Assembly (NCBI RefSeq): GCF_004358755.1
Contig: NZ_SMZY01000001.1
Coordinates: forward strand, 496,001 to 560,000
Direction: 5' to 3'
DNA: 64,000 nt
Source of the DNA: Peribacillus frigoritolerans
GTDB taxonomy: Bacteria; Bacillota; Bacilli; Bacillales; Bacillaceae
The first letter of the stretch is position 1. Each line of letters opens with the position of its first letter. Shown here one piece after another: positions 36,539 to 46,391 of this stretch. The position numbers and the translations under genes were made by a program. Under the pieces are notes generated by a model. The model was not told the origin of the DNA and ran no database searches. It worked only from the letters and a program-made list of their open reading frames with translations.

Positions 36539-38179
36539 ATGAATGAAGTGAAATGCAAGTGCGGGCACCATAATCCGCACGGAACGATCCTTTGTGAATC
36601 CTGCGGTCGTCCTGTCGGGGAAACAGACAGCAATAATCAGGCTGCTCCAGACCAGCTGCTGGATATGAAATATGATGGGAGTGCAAGACGCTCTCAGACC
36701 TATAAGAAAACGCCAATCGATAAGATCTGGAACTTTTTTTCATCTGTAAAAGTCGGAATATGGATTATTGTCCTGATTTTAATTGCTTCTGCAATTGGAA
36801 CAATCCTCCCGCAGGTTATGTACATACCGCCGAATGTAACGCCTGAACAGTTTTACCGCGATGAGTACGGTGTAATTGGTCAGCTGTACTATCAGATGGG
36901 GTTTCATGAACTATTCAGCTCGTGGTGGTACATGGTTTTAATTGGAGCACTGGCCGCTTCATTGGTTATTGCAAGCTTAGACAGGTTTGTTCCGCTCTAT
37001 CGGGCGTTGAAAAAACAAGGCGTCACCAGACATGAAAGCTTTATGCGAAGACAGCGGTTATTCAGCGAAACAGTTTCTGTTATGAATACGGAAGAACAGC
37101 TTGAAGCCATTAAAGATAAGTTAAAGAGAAAACGCTATCATGTCCGAGTGGAAAATGGCAATCTCCTTGCTGAGAAAAATCGTTTTTCAAGATGGGGTCC
37201 TTATGTCAATCATATCGGTTTGATCATCTTTTTGTTTGGAGCGATGCTCAGGTTTGTTCCTGGCATGTATGTGGATGATGTCATTTGGATACGCGAAGGG
37301 GAAACGAACGTCATTCCTGGTACAGAAGGAAAATATTTTCTCAAGAGCGACAAGTTTGTGATGGAAACATACAAAAAAGACAGCGAAGATGAAGTCTTCC
37401 AGGATGCTATTACTAGAGTAGGTGATGGAAGCGTTGCTAAGAATTATCAGACAAACGTCACTTTGTACGAAAGACAAGGCGGAGCAGTCCTTGGTGAAGA
37501 GCCTGAGCTTAAGAAGATAAAGGATGAGCAAATCAAAGTGAATCAGCCGCTTAAGCATGATTCATACGCTTTGTATCAAGTTGATTTCAAATTAAATGAA
37601 TTGAACAAAATGACATTTAGTTTAGTAGACAAAGAGACCGAGGAAAACTTTGGACAGCTGACAATCGACTTGCTTGATCCTCAAAAAGAATTTGATTTGG
37701 GCAATGGCTATAAAGTAGAAGTGGCAAGCTACCTTCCTGATTTTTATTTTAACAGCGAGGGAGAACCTGCTACGAAAACGAGAATACCGGATAATCCTGC
37801 TTTTGTATTTAAAATGATTTCTCCTGATAAACCTGAAGGCGAAACAAGCTTTGTAGCCATTCAGCAGACAATTGAACCAAATGAAGACAATCAGCTGAAA
37901 ATGAAGTTTGAGGGCGTGCAAACAAAGAATCTATCAGCACTTACTGTACGCAAAGACAATACTCTTTGGTTTCTTGGACTTGGCGGAGCGATTTTCATGA
38001 TCGGTGTCACCCAGGGCATGTATTGGAATCATCGCCGCATTTGGATCAGACGAAGCGGAGATGGGATTCTTCTTGCAGCGCATACAAATAAGAACTGGTA
38101 CGGTATTAAAAATGAGATTGATACGGTGCTTGAGGGCACGCAAATTGAAAAGCTGAAGGATCAGTCAGACGAGAAATAA
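36539..38179 (+). CDS. resB: Cytochrome c biogenesis protein ResB
   Basis: A 546-residue membrane protein forming, with ResC, the system II haem-delivery and ligation complex. The N-terminus carries a cytoplasmic four-cysteine zinc-ribbon-like motif (CKCG and CESCG, residues 6-24), then three transmembrane segments near 68, 130 and 230, a large extracytoplasmic domain and a final helix near 475. The ATG at 36539 follows ACGGGGAG. It is located between resA and resC. Confidence 0.93.
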   Translation: MNEVKCKCGHHNPHGTILCESCGRPVGETDSNNQAAPDQLLDMKYDGSARRSQTYKKTPIDKIWNFFSSVKVGIWIIVLILIASAIGTILPQVMYIPPNVTPEQFYRDEYGVIGQLYYQMGFHELFSSWWYMVLIGALAASLVIASLDRFVPLYRALKKQGVTRHESFMRRQRLFSETVSVMNTEEQLEAIKDKLKRKRYHVRVENGNLLAEKNRFSRWGPYVNHIGLIIFLFGAMLRFVPGMYVDDVIWIREGETNVIPGTEGKYFLKSDKFVMETYKKDSEDEVFQDAITRVGDGSVAKNYQTNVTLYERQGGAVLGEEPELKKIKDEQIKVNQPLKHDSYALYQVDFKLNELNKMTFSLVDKETEENFGQLTIDLLDPQKEFDLGNGYKVEVASYLPDFYFNSEGEPATKTRIPDNPAFVFKMISPDKPEGETSFVAIQQTIEPNEDNQLKMKFEGVQTKNLSALTVRKDNTLWFLGLGGAIFMIGVTQGMYWNHRRIWIRRSGDGILLAAHTNKNWYGIKNEIDTVLEGTQIEKLKDQSDEK

Positions 38180-38204
38180 GACAGATCATAGAGGAGGAAA
38201 AGGT

Positions 38205-39380
38205 GTGGCGGCTCTAAGCAGTAATTTGCTATTTGCAGCATTCATTTTATATCTGGCTGCGACATTTCTTTTTGGCGGAGCCATCCGTGATAAGAGAAAA
38301 GAATACAAAAAGCCAAGCAAATGGGCGTCTGCGGGTATTGCGATCACAATTCTTGCTTTTGCAGCACAAGCTGGCTATTTCATAACGAGATGGATCGCAT
38401 CCGGTCATGCACCGGTCAGCAATCTGTTTGAATTTACAACGTTCTTTGGCATGATGCTCGTTCTTGCATTTATAGTACTCTACTTTATTTATAAAGTGTC
38501 CATTTTAGGACTTTTCACTCTGCCGGTTGCTTTGCTGCTTATCGCTTATGCAAGCATGTTTCCGTCAGATATCTCACCGCTTATTCCTGCGCTTCAAAGC
38601 AGCTGGCTGCACATTCATGTGACAACAGCCGCTCTTGGACAGGCGATTCTTGCCATCAGCTTTATAGCAGGTGTCATTTATCTGATCAGGACAGTGGATC
38701 AGTCGAAAAATTCCAAGAAAACATTCTGGCTTGAAGTAGTTATGTATACACTTGTAGCTACGATTGCATTCATTGCCATTACAAGCACTTTCAGAATGAT
38801 GGATTATGAAGCCGTATATAAATGGACAGATAAAAATGATCAGAATGCTGAAATGATCTATAATCTGCCTGCCCTTGTAGGGCCGCATAAAGGCGAGCTA
38901 TTAACAGAAGGGAAAATGGAAGCTTTTATCGAAGTTCCTGCTCTCATTTCTGCCAGAAAGCTGAATACTGTCATCTGGTCAATTGCTGCCGGGTTATTAT
39001 TATACGGAGCAATCCGTTTAATTCTGAGAAAGCGAATCTCAGCTTTCCTTCAGCCTCTCACCAAAAATGTGAATCTTGACTTAGTAGATGAAATCGGTTA
39101 TCGCTCAGTTACAATCGGGTTTCCGGTCTTCACGCTTGGAGCGCTCATTTTTGCAATGATCTGGGCGCAAATTGCCTGGACCCGCTTTTGGGGCTGGGAC
39201 CCTAAAGAAGTCTGGGCATTAATTACATGGCTTTTCTACGCAGCCTACCTGCATTTGCGCCTGTCAAAAGGATGGCAGGGAGAAAAATCAGCATGGCTTG
39301 CTGTTATTGGATTTGCCATCATCATGTTTAACTTGATTTTCGTTAATCTGGTCATTGCCGGCCTGCATTCTTACGCATAG
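38205..39380 (+). CDS. resC: Cytochrome c biogenesis protein ResC (CcsA-type)
   Basis: A 391-residue polytopic membrane protein with the haem-handling WWD-type motif [19 protein letters not shown] and conserved flanking histidines. It couples haem to apocytochrome c together with ResB. The start is GTG at 38205 after GAGGAGG. It ends the resABC unit with a terminator; resDE are transcribed behind it, probably both by read-through and separately. Confidence 0.93.
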   Translation: MAALSSNLLFAAFILYLAATFLFGGAIRDKRKEYKKPSKWASAGIAITILAFAAQAGYFITRWIASGHAPVSNLFEFTTFFGMMLVLAFIVLYFIYKVSILGLFTLPVALLLIAYASMFPSDISPLIPALQSSWLHIHVTTAALGQAILAISFIAGVIYLIRTVDQSKNSKKTFWLEVVMYTLVATIAFIAITSTFRMMDYEAVYKWTDKNDQNAEMIYNLPALVGPHKGELLTEGKMEAFIEVPALISARKLNTVIWSIAAGLLLYGAIRLILRKRISAFLQPLTKNVNLDLVDEIGYRSVTIGFPVFTLGALIFAMIWAQIAWTRFWGWDPKEVWALITWLFYAAYLHLRLSKGWQGEKSAWLAVIGFAIIMFNLIFVNLVIAGLHSYA

Positions 39381-39403
39381 GCAGAACTTGCTTTTCTTGC
39401 TAA

Positions 39404-39437
39404 AGAGCCTTCACTCATATAAAGTGAAGGTTTTTTG
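39404..39437 (+). terminator. Terminator between resC and resD
   Basis: CCTTCACT and AGTGAAGG pair and are followed by TTTTTT. Confidence 0.85.
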
Positions 39438-39479
39438 GTAAGATAATGCTATAGGAGTTTTTTAAGGAGGAGAAGCAAG

Positions 39480-40202
39480 ATGGAAAACAACATGAACTAT
39501 AAAATTCTGGTCGTAGATGATGAAGACAGAATCAGAAGACTTTTGAAGATGTACTTAGAAAGAGAAAACTATCAAATTGAAGAAGCTGACAACGGCAGTG
39601 ATGCTCTTGAAATGGCACTGTCTGCAGAATACGACTTAATCCTGCTTGACTTAATGATGCCGGGCCTTGATGGGATTGAAGTATGCAGACAGCTGCGCCT
39701 GAAAAAAGCGACTCCGATCATTATGCTTACAGCAAAAGGGGAAGAAGTGAACAGAGTTCAGGGATTTGAAGTTGGAACAGACGACTACATCGTCAAGCCT
39801 TTCAGTCCGAGAGAAGTTGTTTTAAGAGTGAAAGCACTGCTGAGGCGCTCATCGACAACATCATTCCTGAAAACAGAAACGAAAGCTAAGAATGTGATTG
39901 TCTTCCCGCATCTTTCCATCGATCACGATGCACATCGCGTGCTTGCAGACGGCAAAGAGGTCAGTTTAACTCCAAAAGAATATGAGCTGCTCTATTTTCT
40001 CGCAAAAACGCCTGATAAAGTATACGACCGCGAGAAACTGTTAAAAGAAGTATGGCAATACGAGTTCTTCGGGGACCTGAGAACGGTTGATACTCATGTC
40101 AAACGGCTGAGAGAAAAACTGAGCAAGGTATCACCTGATGCAGCCACCATGATTGTCACGGTATGGGGAGTTGGATACAAATTTGAGGTAGGCAGTGAAT
40201 GA
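39480..40202 (+). CDS. resD: Response regulator ResD
   Basis: A 240-residue OmpR-family response regulator for aerobic and anaerobic respiration genes. The receiver domain has the acidic pocket DDE at 13-15 and phospho-acceptor Asp57 in LLDLMMPG; the C-terminal winged helix includes [16 protein letters not shown] and [22 protein letters not shown] precedes the ATG at 39480. It overlaps the resE start. Confidence 0.95.
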   Translation: MENNMNYKILVVDDEDRIRRLLKMYLERENYQIEEADNGSDALEMALSAEYDLILLDLMMPGLDGIEVCRQLRLKKATPIIMLTAKGEEVNRVQGFEVGTDDYIVKPFSPREVVLRVKALLRRSSTTSFLKTETKAKNVIVFPHLSIDHDAHRVLADGKEVSLTPKEYELLYFLAKTPDKVYDREKLLKEVWQYEFFGDLRTVDTHVKRLREKLSKVSPDAATMIVTVWGVGYKFEVGSE

Positions 40203-42004
40203 TGTTTTGGAAAAGCGTAGTCGGTAAACTGTGGTTTACCATTTTATTGCTCGTTTCATTTGTTTTATTAATTCTGACTGTGCTTCTTCTTGAATTCATT
40301 GAAAATTATCATGTGGATGAGGCCGAACGGGAGCTTACACAATTAGCCAACAAAATCTCGGTTATTCTAGAAAAACATGAAGATCAGGAACTCGCGCGGT
40401 CAATTTCATGGGAACTGGCGGATGAACTTACAAGCATCATCATCGTTGAAGATCAGGACAAATACTGGTTTTCGCCCAAGAAATTCGAGAGCACCCCGGT
40501 TTTTGACATGCAGGATATTCAGAAAGACCGCGAGCTTTCTAAAGTTTTTACAGATCAAAAAAATGTCAGCAAGCTCACGGAACTCTCCAAAGAGCAGCAG
40601 ATCAGCTCGGACAACAATGATGAAGTGCTGGTCGTTGGCGTACCCTATGAGCTGAAAAATGGAGAAAACGGGGCAGTGTTTATGTCACAGTCACTGCTTG
40701 CTGTTCACGAAACAACAAAGCATACAACAAAGTATATTCTGCTTGCTGCAGGTATTGCAATTGTATTAACGACAATATTCGCTTTCTTTTTATCAACTAG
40801 AATTACCTATCCGCTCAGAAAAATGAGGGAAGCAACGCAAGAGCTTACACGCGGTAAGTTCGATACGAAGGTGCCGATTTTAAGTCACGATGAAATTGGC
40901 GAGCTTGCCATCGCGTTTAATCAGATGGGCAGGCAGCTGAAATTCAACATTAATGCACTTAACCAGGAAAAAGAACATTTAACAAGCATATTAAGCAGTA
41001 TGGCAGACGGCGTCATCACGCTTAATATTGATGGGACGATTCTGGTGACGAATCCGCCTGCTGAACGTTTTCTTCAGTCCTGGTACTACGAACAAAAGAT
41101 GCAAATCAATGAGGGGGAGGAAATCCCTCCAGAAGCGAAAGAATTATTTCAAAGAGTCGTCAATACAGAGAGAGAACATATAGTAGAGGTCAATCTGCAG
41201 GGCAGGAGCTGGGTGATGGTTATGAGCCCTCTTTATAACCAGTCTTATGTACGGGGCGCAGTTGCTGTTCTTAGGGATATGACAGAAGAAAGAAGACTCG
41301 ATAAGCTCCGTAAAGATTTTATTGCCAATGTCAGTCATGAGCTGAGAACGCCGATTGCCATGCTGCAGGGATACAGTGAAGCGATTGTCGATGACATTGC
41401 GAACTCTGAGGAAGAGAAAAAAGAGATTGCTCAGGTCATCTATGATGAATCGCTGCGCATGGGAAGACTTGTTAACGATTTGCTTGATCTTGCAAGAATG
41501 GAAGCAGGGCACATTTCTCTTAATTTAGAGCGAATCTTGGTTCATGAGTTTATTGAGAAAATAAGCCGGAAATTCCAGGGACTTGCAAGAGACAAAAAAA
41601 TTTCGTTAACCTCCTCTTTTTCACTAGATGATCCTGAGTTTGTCCTTGATCCGGATAAGATTGAACAAGTTTTGACGAACCTGGTTGATAATGCGATCAG
41701 ACATACCCTTGAAGGGGGATCTGTTGAAATTCATGTTCAAACCGTTGCAGGAGGCATGAAAATAGACGTAAAAGATACAGGAACAGGTATTGTAGAAGAG
41801 GATTTGCCTTTTGTCTTTGAACGTTTTTACAAAGCGGATAAAGCAAGAACGAGAGGACGTTCGGGCACTGGGCTTGGCCTTGCGATTGCAAAAAACATCG
41901 TAGATGCTCATGCAGGCACTATCAATGTTCACAGCAAGGTAAATGAAGGGACAGCGTTCAGCTTCTATTTGCCTCGAAAAAGCGATGTTTCTGATAGAAC
42001 ATGA
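40199..42004 (+). CDS. resE: Sensor histidine kinase ResE
   Basis: A 601-residue membrane kinase partner of ResD. Two transmembrane helices (about 10-31 and 176-197) flank an extracytoplasmic sensor; then come a HAMP domain, a PAS domain ([22 protein letters not shown]), the phospho-histidine in NVSHELRTP, and the N, G1 and G2 ATP-binding boxes ([21 protein letters not shown]). ATG at 40199 or 40202; overlap with the resD stop indicates coupling. Confidence 0.95.
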   Translation: MMFWKSVVGKLWFTILLLVSFVLLILTVLLLEFIENYHVDEAERELTQLANKISVILEKHEDQELARSISWELADELTSIIIVEDQDKYWFSPKKFESTPVFDMQDIQKDRELSKVFTDQKNVSKLTELSKEQQISSDNNDEVLVVGVPYELKNGENGAVFMSQSLLAVHETTKHTTKYILLAAGIAIVLTTIFAFFLSTRITYPLRKMREATQELTRGKFDTKVPILSHDEIGELAIAFNQMGRQLKFNINALNQEKEHLTSILSSMADGVITLNIDGTILVTNPPAERFLQSWYYEQKMQINEGEEIPPEAKELFQRVVNTEREHIVEVNLQGRSWVMVMSPLYNQSYVRGAVAVLRDMTEERRLDKLRKDFIANVSHELRTPIAMLQGYSEAIVDDIANSEEEKKEIAQVIYDESLRMGRLVNDLLDLARMEAGHISLNLERILVHEFIEKISRKFQGLARDKKISLTSSFSLDDPEFVLDPDKIEQVLTNLVDNAIRHTLEGGSVEIHVQTVAGGMKIDVKDTGTGIVEEDLPFVFERFYKADKARTRGRSGTGLGLAIAKNIVDAHAGTINVHSKVNEGTAFSFYLPRKSDVSDRT

Positions 42005-42046
42005 CGAAAATTCTTGTTTCATAAGAAACACCGAATGAAATTTCTG

Positions 42047-42075
42047 TTGAAGACCTTAGTCGTTTTATGTAAAAT
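42047..42075 (+). promoter_or_regulatory. Promoter of the cobalamin locus
   Basis: TTGAAG and TAAAAT are 17 bases apart, about 30 bases upstream of the cobalamin riboswitch. Confidence 0.6.
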
Positions 42076-42104
42076 AAGACTGAATTAATAAAATTGTATA
42101 CTTT

Positions 42105-42290
42105 GAGATATAGGTGCTTTACGCTTAATAGGGAATCAGGTGAAATGCCTGAACTGTCCCCGCAACTGTATTTGCCGACGATACTTTGTCTAAACCACTG
42201 TATAATCAGATGGCTCTATTGCTGTTTATTATATGGGAAGGTTCGAGTGGAGGATGACGCAAAAGTCAGTAGACCTGCCGATGTCTCTTA
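42105..42290 (+). ncRNA. Cobalamin (adenosylcobalamin) riboswitch
   Basis: The leader contains the conserved elements in order: AGGTGCTTTACGCTTAATAG, GGGAATCAGGTGAAATGCC, CTGTCCCCGCAACTGTA (the B12-box neighbourhood), and the 3' closing AAAGTCAGTAGACCTGCC. A T-run terminator follows at 42378-42407. B12 binding should therefore switch off the lipoprotein and transporter genes downstream. The ORF that could be read across it is spurious. Confidence 0.93.
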
Positions 42291-42318
42291 CTTTGTTTGT
42301 ATTCTTCGGGGCCTGAGC

Positions 42319-42407
42319 ATAGAAACGGCAGGATTTATGTTTCTTTGCATATAATCTGAATCTAATTATGCCGTTTTTAAGCCCATCTGAGAAGATGGGC
42401 TTTTTTA
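42319..42407 (+). terminator. Terminator and possible antiterminator of the cobalamin riboswitch
   Basis: AAGCCCATCT and AGATGGGCTT pair around GAGA before TTTTTT. Upstream, GAAACGGCA (about 42320) can pair with TGCCGTTTTT (about 42368), giving an alternative hairpin. Confidence 0.8.
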
Positions 42408-42543
42408 TATTTCTCAGGACATAGAGAATAAGCTCCAAAGCCTGACTTCCGTGTGATAGCTTATCAAAGCGAAGCGCATTACCTTTTCTTAAGTGTTTCA
42501 AGATCCACTAAATAGATACATACAGAAGAAGGAGAGATTCGTT

Positions 42544-42954
42544 GTGAAAAAATTAATAAGTTTACTGTCCGTTTTCCTTTTAGCGCTGCTTGCAGCTTGC
42601 GGAAATACAGCGGAGGAACCGAAGAAAGAAGCTCCAAAATCTGAACAGGCTGCTGATGAAGCAGAAGAAATGAAAGCTGCTGTCACACTTACTAAAAATG
42701 AAATGGCAGAAAAAGTAGATTCTAAAGAAGTGGCTTTTGAAGAAGGCCAGACTCTGATGGATGCAATGAAAGCGAATTTCAAAGTGGAAGAAGCTGGCGG
42801 CTTCATCAGCGGAATTGATGGAATCATGGCAAGCGATGCGGATAAAACTTACTGGCATCTAATTGTTAATGGAGAAGACGCTATGACGGGAGCTAATGAA
42901 ATCGAGCTGAAAGATGGAGATAAAGTTGAGTTCGATTTAAGAAAATATGAGTAA
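42544..42954 (+). CDS. DUF4430-type lipoprotein under cobalamin control
   Basis: A 136-residue predicted lipoprotein. The signal ends in LLALLAAC with the lipid-anchored cysteine at about residue 19, then an acidic linker, then a domain of about 75 residues with YWHLIVNGEDAMTGANEIEL and KDGDKVEFDLRKYE, the pattern of DUF4430, which resembles the C-terminal domain of transcobalamin and intrinsic factor. GTG start at 42544 after AAGGAGAG. The riboswitch and the adjacent S component suggest it captures cobalamin at the cell surface; this role is inferred. Confidence 0.8.
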   Translation: MKKLISLLSVFLLALLAACGNTAEEPKKEAPKSEQAADEAEEMKAAVTLTKNEMAEKVDSKEVAFEEGQTLMDAMKANFKVEEAGGFISGIDGIMASDADKTYWHLIVNGEDAMTGANEIELKDGDKVEFDLRKYE

Positions 42955-42968
42955 TCCTGGAGAGCACT

Positions 42969-43484
42969 ATGACGACTAGAAGAATCAGTCTGCTTTCACT
43001 CCTGATCGCATTATCAGTTGTTGGAAGAATGGCTTTTCAATTTGTGCCGAACATTCAGCCGATGACTGCCATTATTCTCATCACTTCTATATTAATTGGC
43101 CCTGTAAATGGCATGATTGTAGCCGTTTTAGGATGCTTTCTGAGCAATTTGCTGCTCGGGATGGGAACATGGACAATCTGGCAAATGCTCGCATGGGGGA
43201 TTCTCGCATTGATAACAGGTCTTTTAGGCAAATATGTGAAATCTAATCGCATGATTATCTTTACACCCATTTCTGTGTTAGCAGGATACCTATTCGGTTT
43301 TGTTGTTTCACTGAATATGTTTTTCTTGACTGACCATGGATTCGCCTATTATCTTGCTGGTCTGCCGTTTGATACAGCACATGCAATCGGAAATGGCATT
43401 TTCTTTCTTTTGCTTTATCCTGTCATGAGAAAAACGTTTGAGTATTACTTGAAAAAGAAGGATTACGGCGTAACAATGCAATAA
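42969..43484 (+). CDS. ECF transporter S component, probably for cobalamin
   Basis: A 171-residue membrane protein of about six helices with the ECF S-component pattern: a short N-terminal RR-ISLLSLLIALSVVGR helix bearing the small-residue surface, then PMTAIILITSILIGPVNGMIVAVLG. No ATPase or T component is encoded next to it, so it must use the shared EcfA-A'-T module (group II). Substrate is inferred only from the cobalamin riboswitch. It follows the lipoprotein by 14 bases in one transcript and ends before a terminator. Confidence 0.82.
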   Translation: MTTRRISLLSLLIALSVVGRMAFQFVPNIQPMTAIILITSILIGPVNGMIVAVLGCFLSNLLLGMGTWTIWQMLAWGILALITGLLGKYVKSNRMIIFTPISVLAGYLFGFVVSLNMFFLTDHGFAYYLAGLPFDTAHAIGNGIFFLLLYPVMRKTFEYYLKKKDYGVTMQ

Positions 43485-43497
43485 GAAAAATGGTAAA

Positions 43498-43527
43498 ATA
43501 AAAGAGCGATTAGTTTCGCTCTTTTTA
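43498..43527 (+). terminator. Terminator after the S component
   Basis: AAAGAGCG and CGCTCTTT pair around ATTAGTTT and lead into TTTT. pduO-type transcription would need read-through or its own promoter. Confidence 0.85.
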
Positions 43528-43556
43528 CTTTTAACCCTAAAGGAGCTGCTGAAAAA

Positions 43557-44135
43557 ATGAATTTATATACAAGAACAGGCGACAAAGGGAAAACAAGCAT
43601 TATTGGCGGCCGAGTCGATAAAGATGATTTAAGAGTAGAGGCATACGGCACGATTGATGAAGTAAATTCATTCGTCGGACTTGCCATGACGTGGCTTCAT
43701 GAAGATAAACTGATTGACTTGTATCATGAATTTGAAAAAATTCAGCATGAGCTGTTTGACTGCGGAAGCGATCTTGCGGTCATACATGGCAGACAAAAGC
43801 ATCCGTATAAAACAACAGCTGAAATGATTGCATTCTTAGAAGAAAGAATTGATCAGTATTCTGCTGAAGCTCCGCCGCTGCAGCGCTTTATCCTTCCTGG
43901 AGGCACACAGGCAGCATCCGCCATACATATTGCAAGAACTGTAGCAAGAAGAGCTGAACGCTGCATTGTTTCCCTGCAGAAGCAAACAGAGATCAATGAA
44001 CATGTATTAAAATATATGAATAGACTTTCAGATTACTTTTTTGCTGCAGCAAGAGTCGCAAATGCGAGACTCGGCTCTAAAGATGTGGAATACGAAAGAA
44101 GCGCAATCGTATTTACGAAGCCGGAACAGTCATAA
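43557..44135 (+). CDS. Cob(I)alamin adenosyltransferase, PduO type
   Basis: A 192-residue ATP:corrinoid adenosyltransferase that makes adenosylcobalamin. PduO signatures are visible: the N-terminal ATP-binding MNLYTRTGDKGKTSIIGG, VEAYGTIDEVNSF, and the C-terminal RTVARRAERCIV and NRLSDYFFAAARV. AAAGGAGCTG precedes the ATG at 43557. Its place after the riboswitch-controlled uptake genes completes a capture, import and activation set. B. subtilis has a similar enzyme (YvqK) elsewhere. Confidence 0.93.
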   Translation: MNLYTRTGDKGKTSIIGGRVDKDDLRVEAYGTIDEVNSFVGLAMTWLHEDKLIDLYHEFEKIQHELFDCGSDLAVIHGRQKHPYKTTAEMIAFLEERIDQYSAEAPPLQRFILPGGTQAASAIHIARTVARRAERCIVSLQKQTEINEHVLKYMNRLSDYFFAAARVANARLGSKDVEYERSAIVFTKPEQS

Positions 44136-44148
44136 TATAATTAGAAAT

Positions 44149-44174
44149 CAAGGAAGGGAGCACCTTCCTTTTTA
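44149..44174 (+). terminator. Terminator after the adenosyltransferase gene
   Basis: AAGGAAGG and CCTTCCTT pair around GAGCA and lead into TTTTT. Confidence 0.88.
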
Positions 44175-44229
44175 TACGTTTAGAAATTATTATAGTGAAA
44201 AGGATATGGATTATATCATAAAATGATCT

Positions 44230-44313
44230 GCGTCCAGCTCCTAGGCCAGATAAGAATCCGCCAAAAAAGTCAATACCGGACTTTTCTGGCGGATTCTTAT
44301 CTGGCTGTCGGAT
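44230..44313 (+). repeat. 120-bp palindromic repeat family, locus B (shortened unit)
   Basis: GCGTCCAGCTCCTAGGCCAG opens the unit and TGGCTGTCGGA closes it. The inner hairpin has 26-base arms with one mismatch (44246-44271 against 44279-44304), with GAATCCGCC pairing with GGCGGATTC. The flanking conserved blocks are shortened relative to loci A, C and D. Confidence 0.75.
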
Positions 44314-44346
44314 CTTGTTCTATGAACAGATATATAGTTAGTTATA

Positions 44347-44373
44347 TGTAACTTTTTATACTAGAAAATCGAC
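44347..44373 (+). promoter_or_regulatory. Sigma-X-type promoter of sigX
   Basis: TGTAAC at 44347-44352 and CGAC at 44370-44373 are separated by exactly 17 bases, the known sigma-X recognition pattern (TGTAAC-N17-CGAC), 26 bases before the sigX start. This indicates autoregulation. Confidence 0.85.
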
Positions 44374-44398
44374 TAATGGTTTGATCGGGGGTTCATTC

Positions 44399-44935
44399 AT
44401 GGAAGAGGCCTTTCAGAGGATCTATGAAAAGTATCATGGTGATATTTTTCAATTCTTATTTTATATGGTGAAAAATCGTGAGCAGGCTGAAGACCTCGTT
44501 CAGGAGGTTTATATACGAATTTTAAAATCCTATGACAGCTTTGAGGGAAGAAGCAGTGAAAAAACGTGGATTTTCTCTATAGCAAGGCATGTAGCCATCG
44601 ACTTTTTCAGAAAGCAAAAAACCTTGAAGCAAAGGATTTTGGAAACATTTGATTGGGACCGGCAGCAAATAAAGGATGTGCGGCCAATGCCTGAGGAAAT
44701 TGCCGCTCAAAATGAAGAATTGCAGGGGATTTACCGTTCTCTCGACAGCTGTACAGTTGATCAGCGCTCTGTCATTATTTTGCGTTATTTGCAAGGGCTG
44801 TCCATTGCTGAGACTGCTGCTGCCCTTGGCTTTACTGAGAGCAAAGTGAAAACCACCCAGCACAGAGCATTAAAAGCATTGAAAAAACATTTGACTGACC
44901 ATAATGTGAGGGAGGAGGGGATTTTAAAAGGATGA
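44399..44935 (+). CDS. sigX: ECF RNA polymerase sigma factor SigX
   Basis: A 178-residue extracytoplasmic-function sigma factor. Region 2 includes QAEDLVQEVYIRILKSYDSFEG and region 4 includes LSIAETAAALGFTESKVKTTQHRALKAL. B. subtilis SigX controls cell-envelope modification and antimicrobial-peptide resistance. The ATG at 44399 follows ATCGGGGG. It overlaps rsiX by four bases (ATGA) and has its own sigma-X-type promoter. Confidence 0.94.
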   Translation: MEEAFQRIYEKYHGDIFQFLFYMVKNREQAEDLVQEVYIRILKSYDSFEGRSSEKTWIFSIARHVAIDFFRKQKTLKQRILETFDWDRQQIKDVRPMPEEIAAQNEELQGIYRSLDSCTVDQRSVIILRYLQGLSIAETAAALGFTESKVKTTQHRALKALKKHLTDHNVREEGILKG

Positions 44936-46080
44936 ACAAATCAAATTGGAATGAAGATCAAATTACCGAAGCCTTAAGAAAGCTGCCGGCAATTGAAGAT
45001 AAACGGACTTCTGCTGAAATTTATGCCCGGCTACCGAAAAAAGAATATAAACACAGGAAGCCTTGGGTAACACCTGCTTTCGCAAGTATTGCCGCACTTT
45101 TTATTCTATTATTAATATCGCCTTTTTTCATTAATCAATTAGGTATAAATCAAAGCAGCAGCAAATCAGAATCAAGCATGGATAAAGCAAGTTTAGACCA
45201 GGCACAGCCATTCTCGGAGAATGCTGAATCAAAAAAAGAGGATGAACTGACAGGCGGCTCTGAAAAAAGCACATTTGTTGCCCGTTCTGAAGACGGTTTT
45301 TCCATCGTCACAGCTGCTTTTCCGGATCAGCAGGTGCAAAATATGATCCCTCTCAGCTTTCAAATGGAAAAGAGTGAAGATTATCTGAACATGTTTCAAT
45401 CGGTTCTTTCAGATTTTAATCCGGCACAAGCAGGGCTAAGTTCCTCTTCTTTATCAGGGTTGAAGCTTACTTATGCAGAAGGCATTCCACCTAAGCTATT
45501 AATAGACGTTAACGAAAATCCTTTCGCTGGGTCCGCATCAGAAACGGACAATAAACTTTTTACAGAAGGCATTGAAGAGTCCTTCCGCTGGCAGGGTGTT
45601 GAAGAGGCAGAGTATTTTAAAAACGGAGAGAAGGGAATAGAACTGGGTGCATATGGCTTCCGGGAAGGGATGAAACTTGGCGCTCTTAAAAGAAAAGCGT
45701 ATTTCCTTTACCAGGAGAGCATTGAATCCCCTAAACTTCTCGCACCATCCCTGCTGTCATTCAATAAACTGTCTGATGCATTGTCTGCAATGAAGGGAAA
45801 AGGGACACTCGGGCTTAAGCCTGTGATCGAAAAAACAGTTGTCATTAAAGACATTGAAGAAACAAAAGATGATGTGACAATTGAATTTACTGCTGAATCA
45901 ACGATTGATAATAATGAAACAGATACTCTGATGCTTGAAGCTATCTTAATGACTGCAAAAGAGTTTGGATATGAGAGTGTGAAGTTCGAAGGATTAAATG
46001 TAGACAGAGTCGGAGAAATGGATTTGACAGAGGCTGTACCTGTTCCGTTTTCCCCAAATCCTGTCGAATTAAATGAATAG
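44932..46080 (+). CDS. rsiX: Anti-sigma-X factor RsiX
   Basis: A 382-residue single-pass membrane anti-sigma factor. The cytoplasmic N-terminus (about 1-46, NWNEDQITEALRKLPAIEDK) binds SigX, the transmembrane helix is about residues 47-67, and the large outer domain ends in EAVPVPFSPNPVELNE like B. subtilis RsiX. It starts within sigX and ends with a terminator. Confidence 0.93.
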   Translation: MNKSNWNEDQITEALRKLPAIEDKRTSAEIYARLPKKEYKHRKPWVTPAFASIAALFILLLISPFFINQLGINQSSSKSESSMDKASLDQAQPFSENAESKKEDELTGGSEKSTFVARSEDGFSIVTAAFPDQQVQNMIPLSFQMEKSEDYLNMFQSVLSDFNPAQAGLSSSSLSGLKLTYAEGIPPKLLIDVNENPFAGSASETDNKLFTEGIEESFRWQGVEEAEYFKNGEKGIELGAYGFREGMKLGALKRKAYFLYQESIESPKLLAPSLLSFNKLSDALSAMKGKGTLGLKPVIEKTVVIKDIEETKDDVTIEFTAESTIDNNETDTLMLEAILMTAKEFGYESVKFEGLNVDRVGEMDLTEAVPVPFSPNPVELNE

Positions 46081-46090
46081 AGAAGTATTT

Positions 46091-46126
46091 TGACCGCTGC
46101 AGGAGTGAATGCTGCGGTTTTTTTAT
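46091..46126 (+). terminator. Terminator of sigX-rsiX
   Basis: ACCGCTGCA and TGCTGCGGT pair with one mismatch and lead into TTTTTTT. The remaining 265 bases before the peptidase gene contain a palindromic ATACTAGTAT near 46345 and a TTGACA at 46374, but no gene and no promoter I can defend. Confidence 0.82.
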
Positions 46127-46391
46127 GTTAGGAAACAACGAGTCTTTGCTTATGATGAAAAGAAAAGTCTTTTAGCAAAGCCAGTTTTCGTATAGAATCT
46201 GATATTCTTTGCAAATAACAGAAAATGTAAAAAAAAAAACGAACGCTGCATTGCCTGTGAAATTACAGGAATTTAAAGGAATGGCCAGATTAAGCAATCC
46301 ATTCCCCTGCAAATCCTTATGTATGAATTGGAAATCACTGCATAATACTAGTATTGGTCATTTTTTGACAAACAAAGTATAGGGGGAAGTT

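Noticed and set aside
42094-42354. 86-codon ORF upstream of the B12 lipoprotein gene
   Set aside because: It lies wholly on the cobalamin riboswitch, which explains the sequence conservation.
46126-46391. Possible riboswitch before the M23/LysM peptidase
   Set aside because: I looked for c-di-AMP (ydaO) and c-di-GMP motifs because of the cell-wall gene, but the conserved cores are not present.
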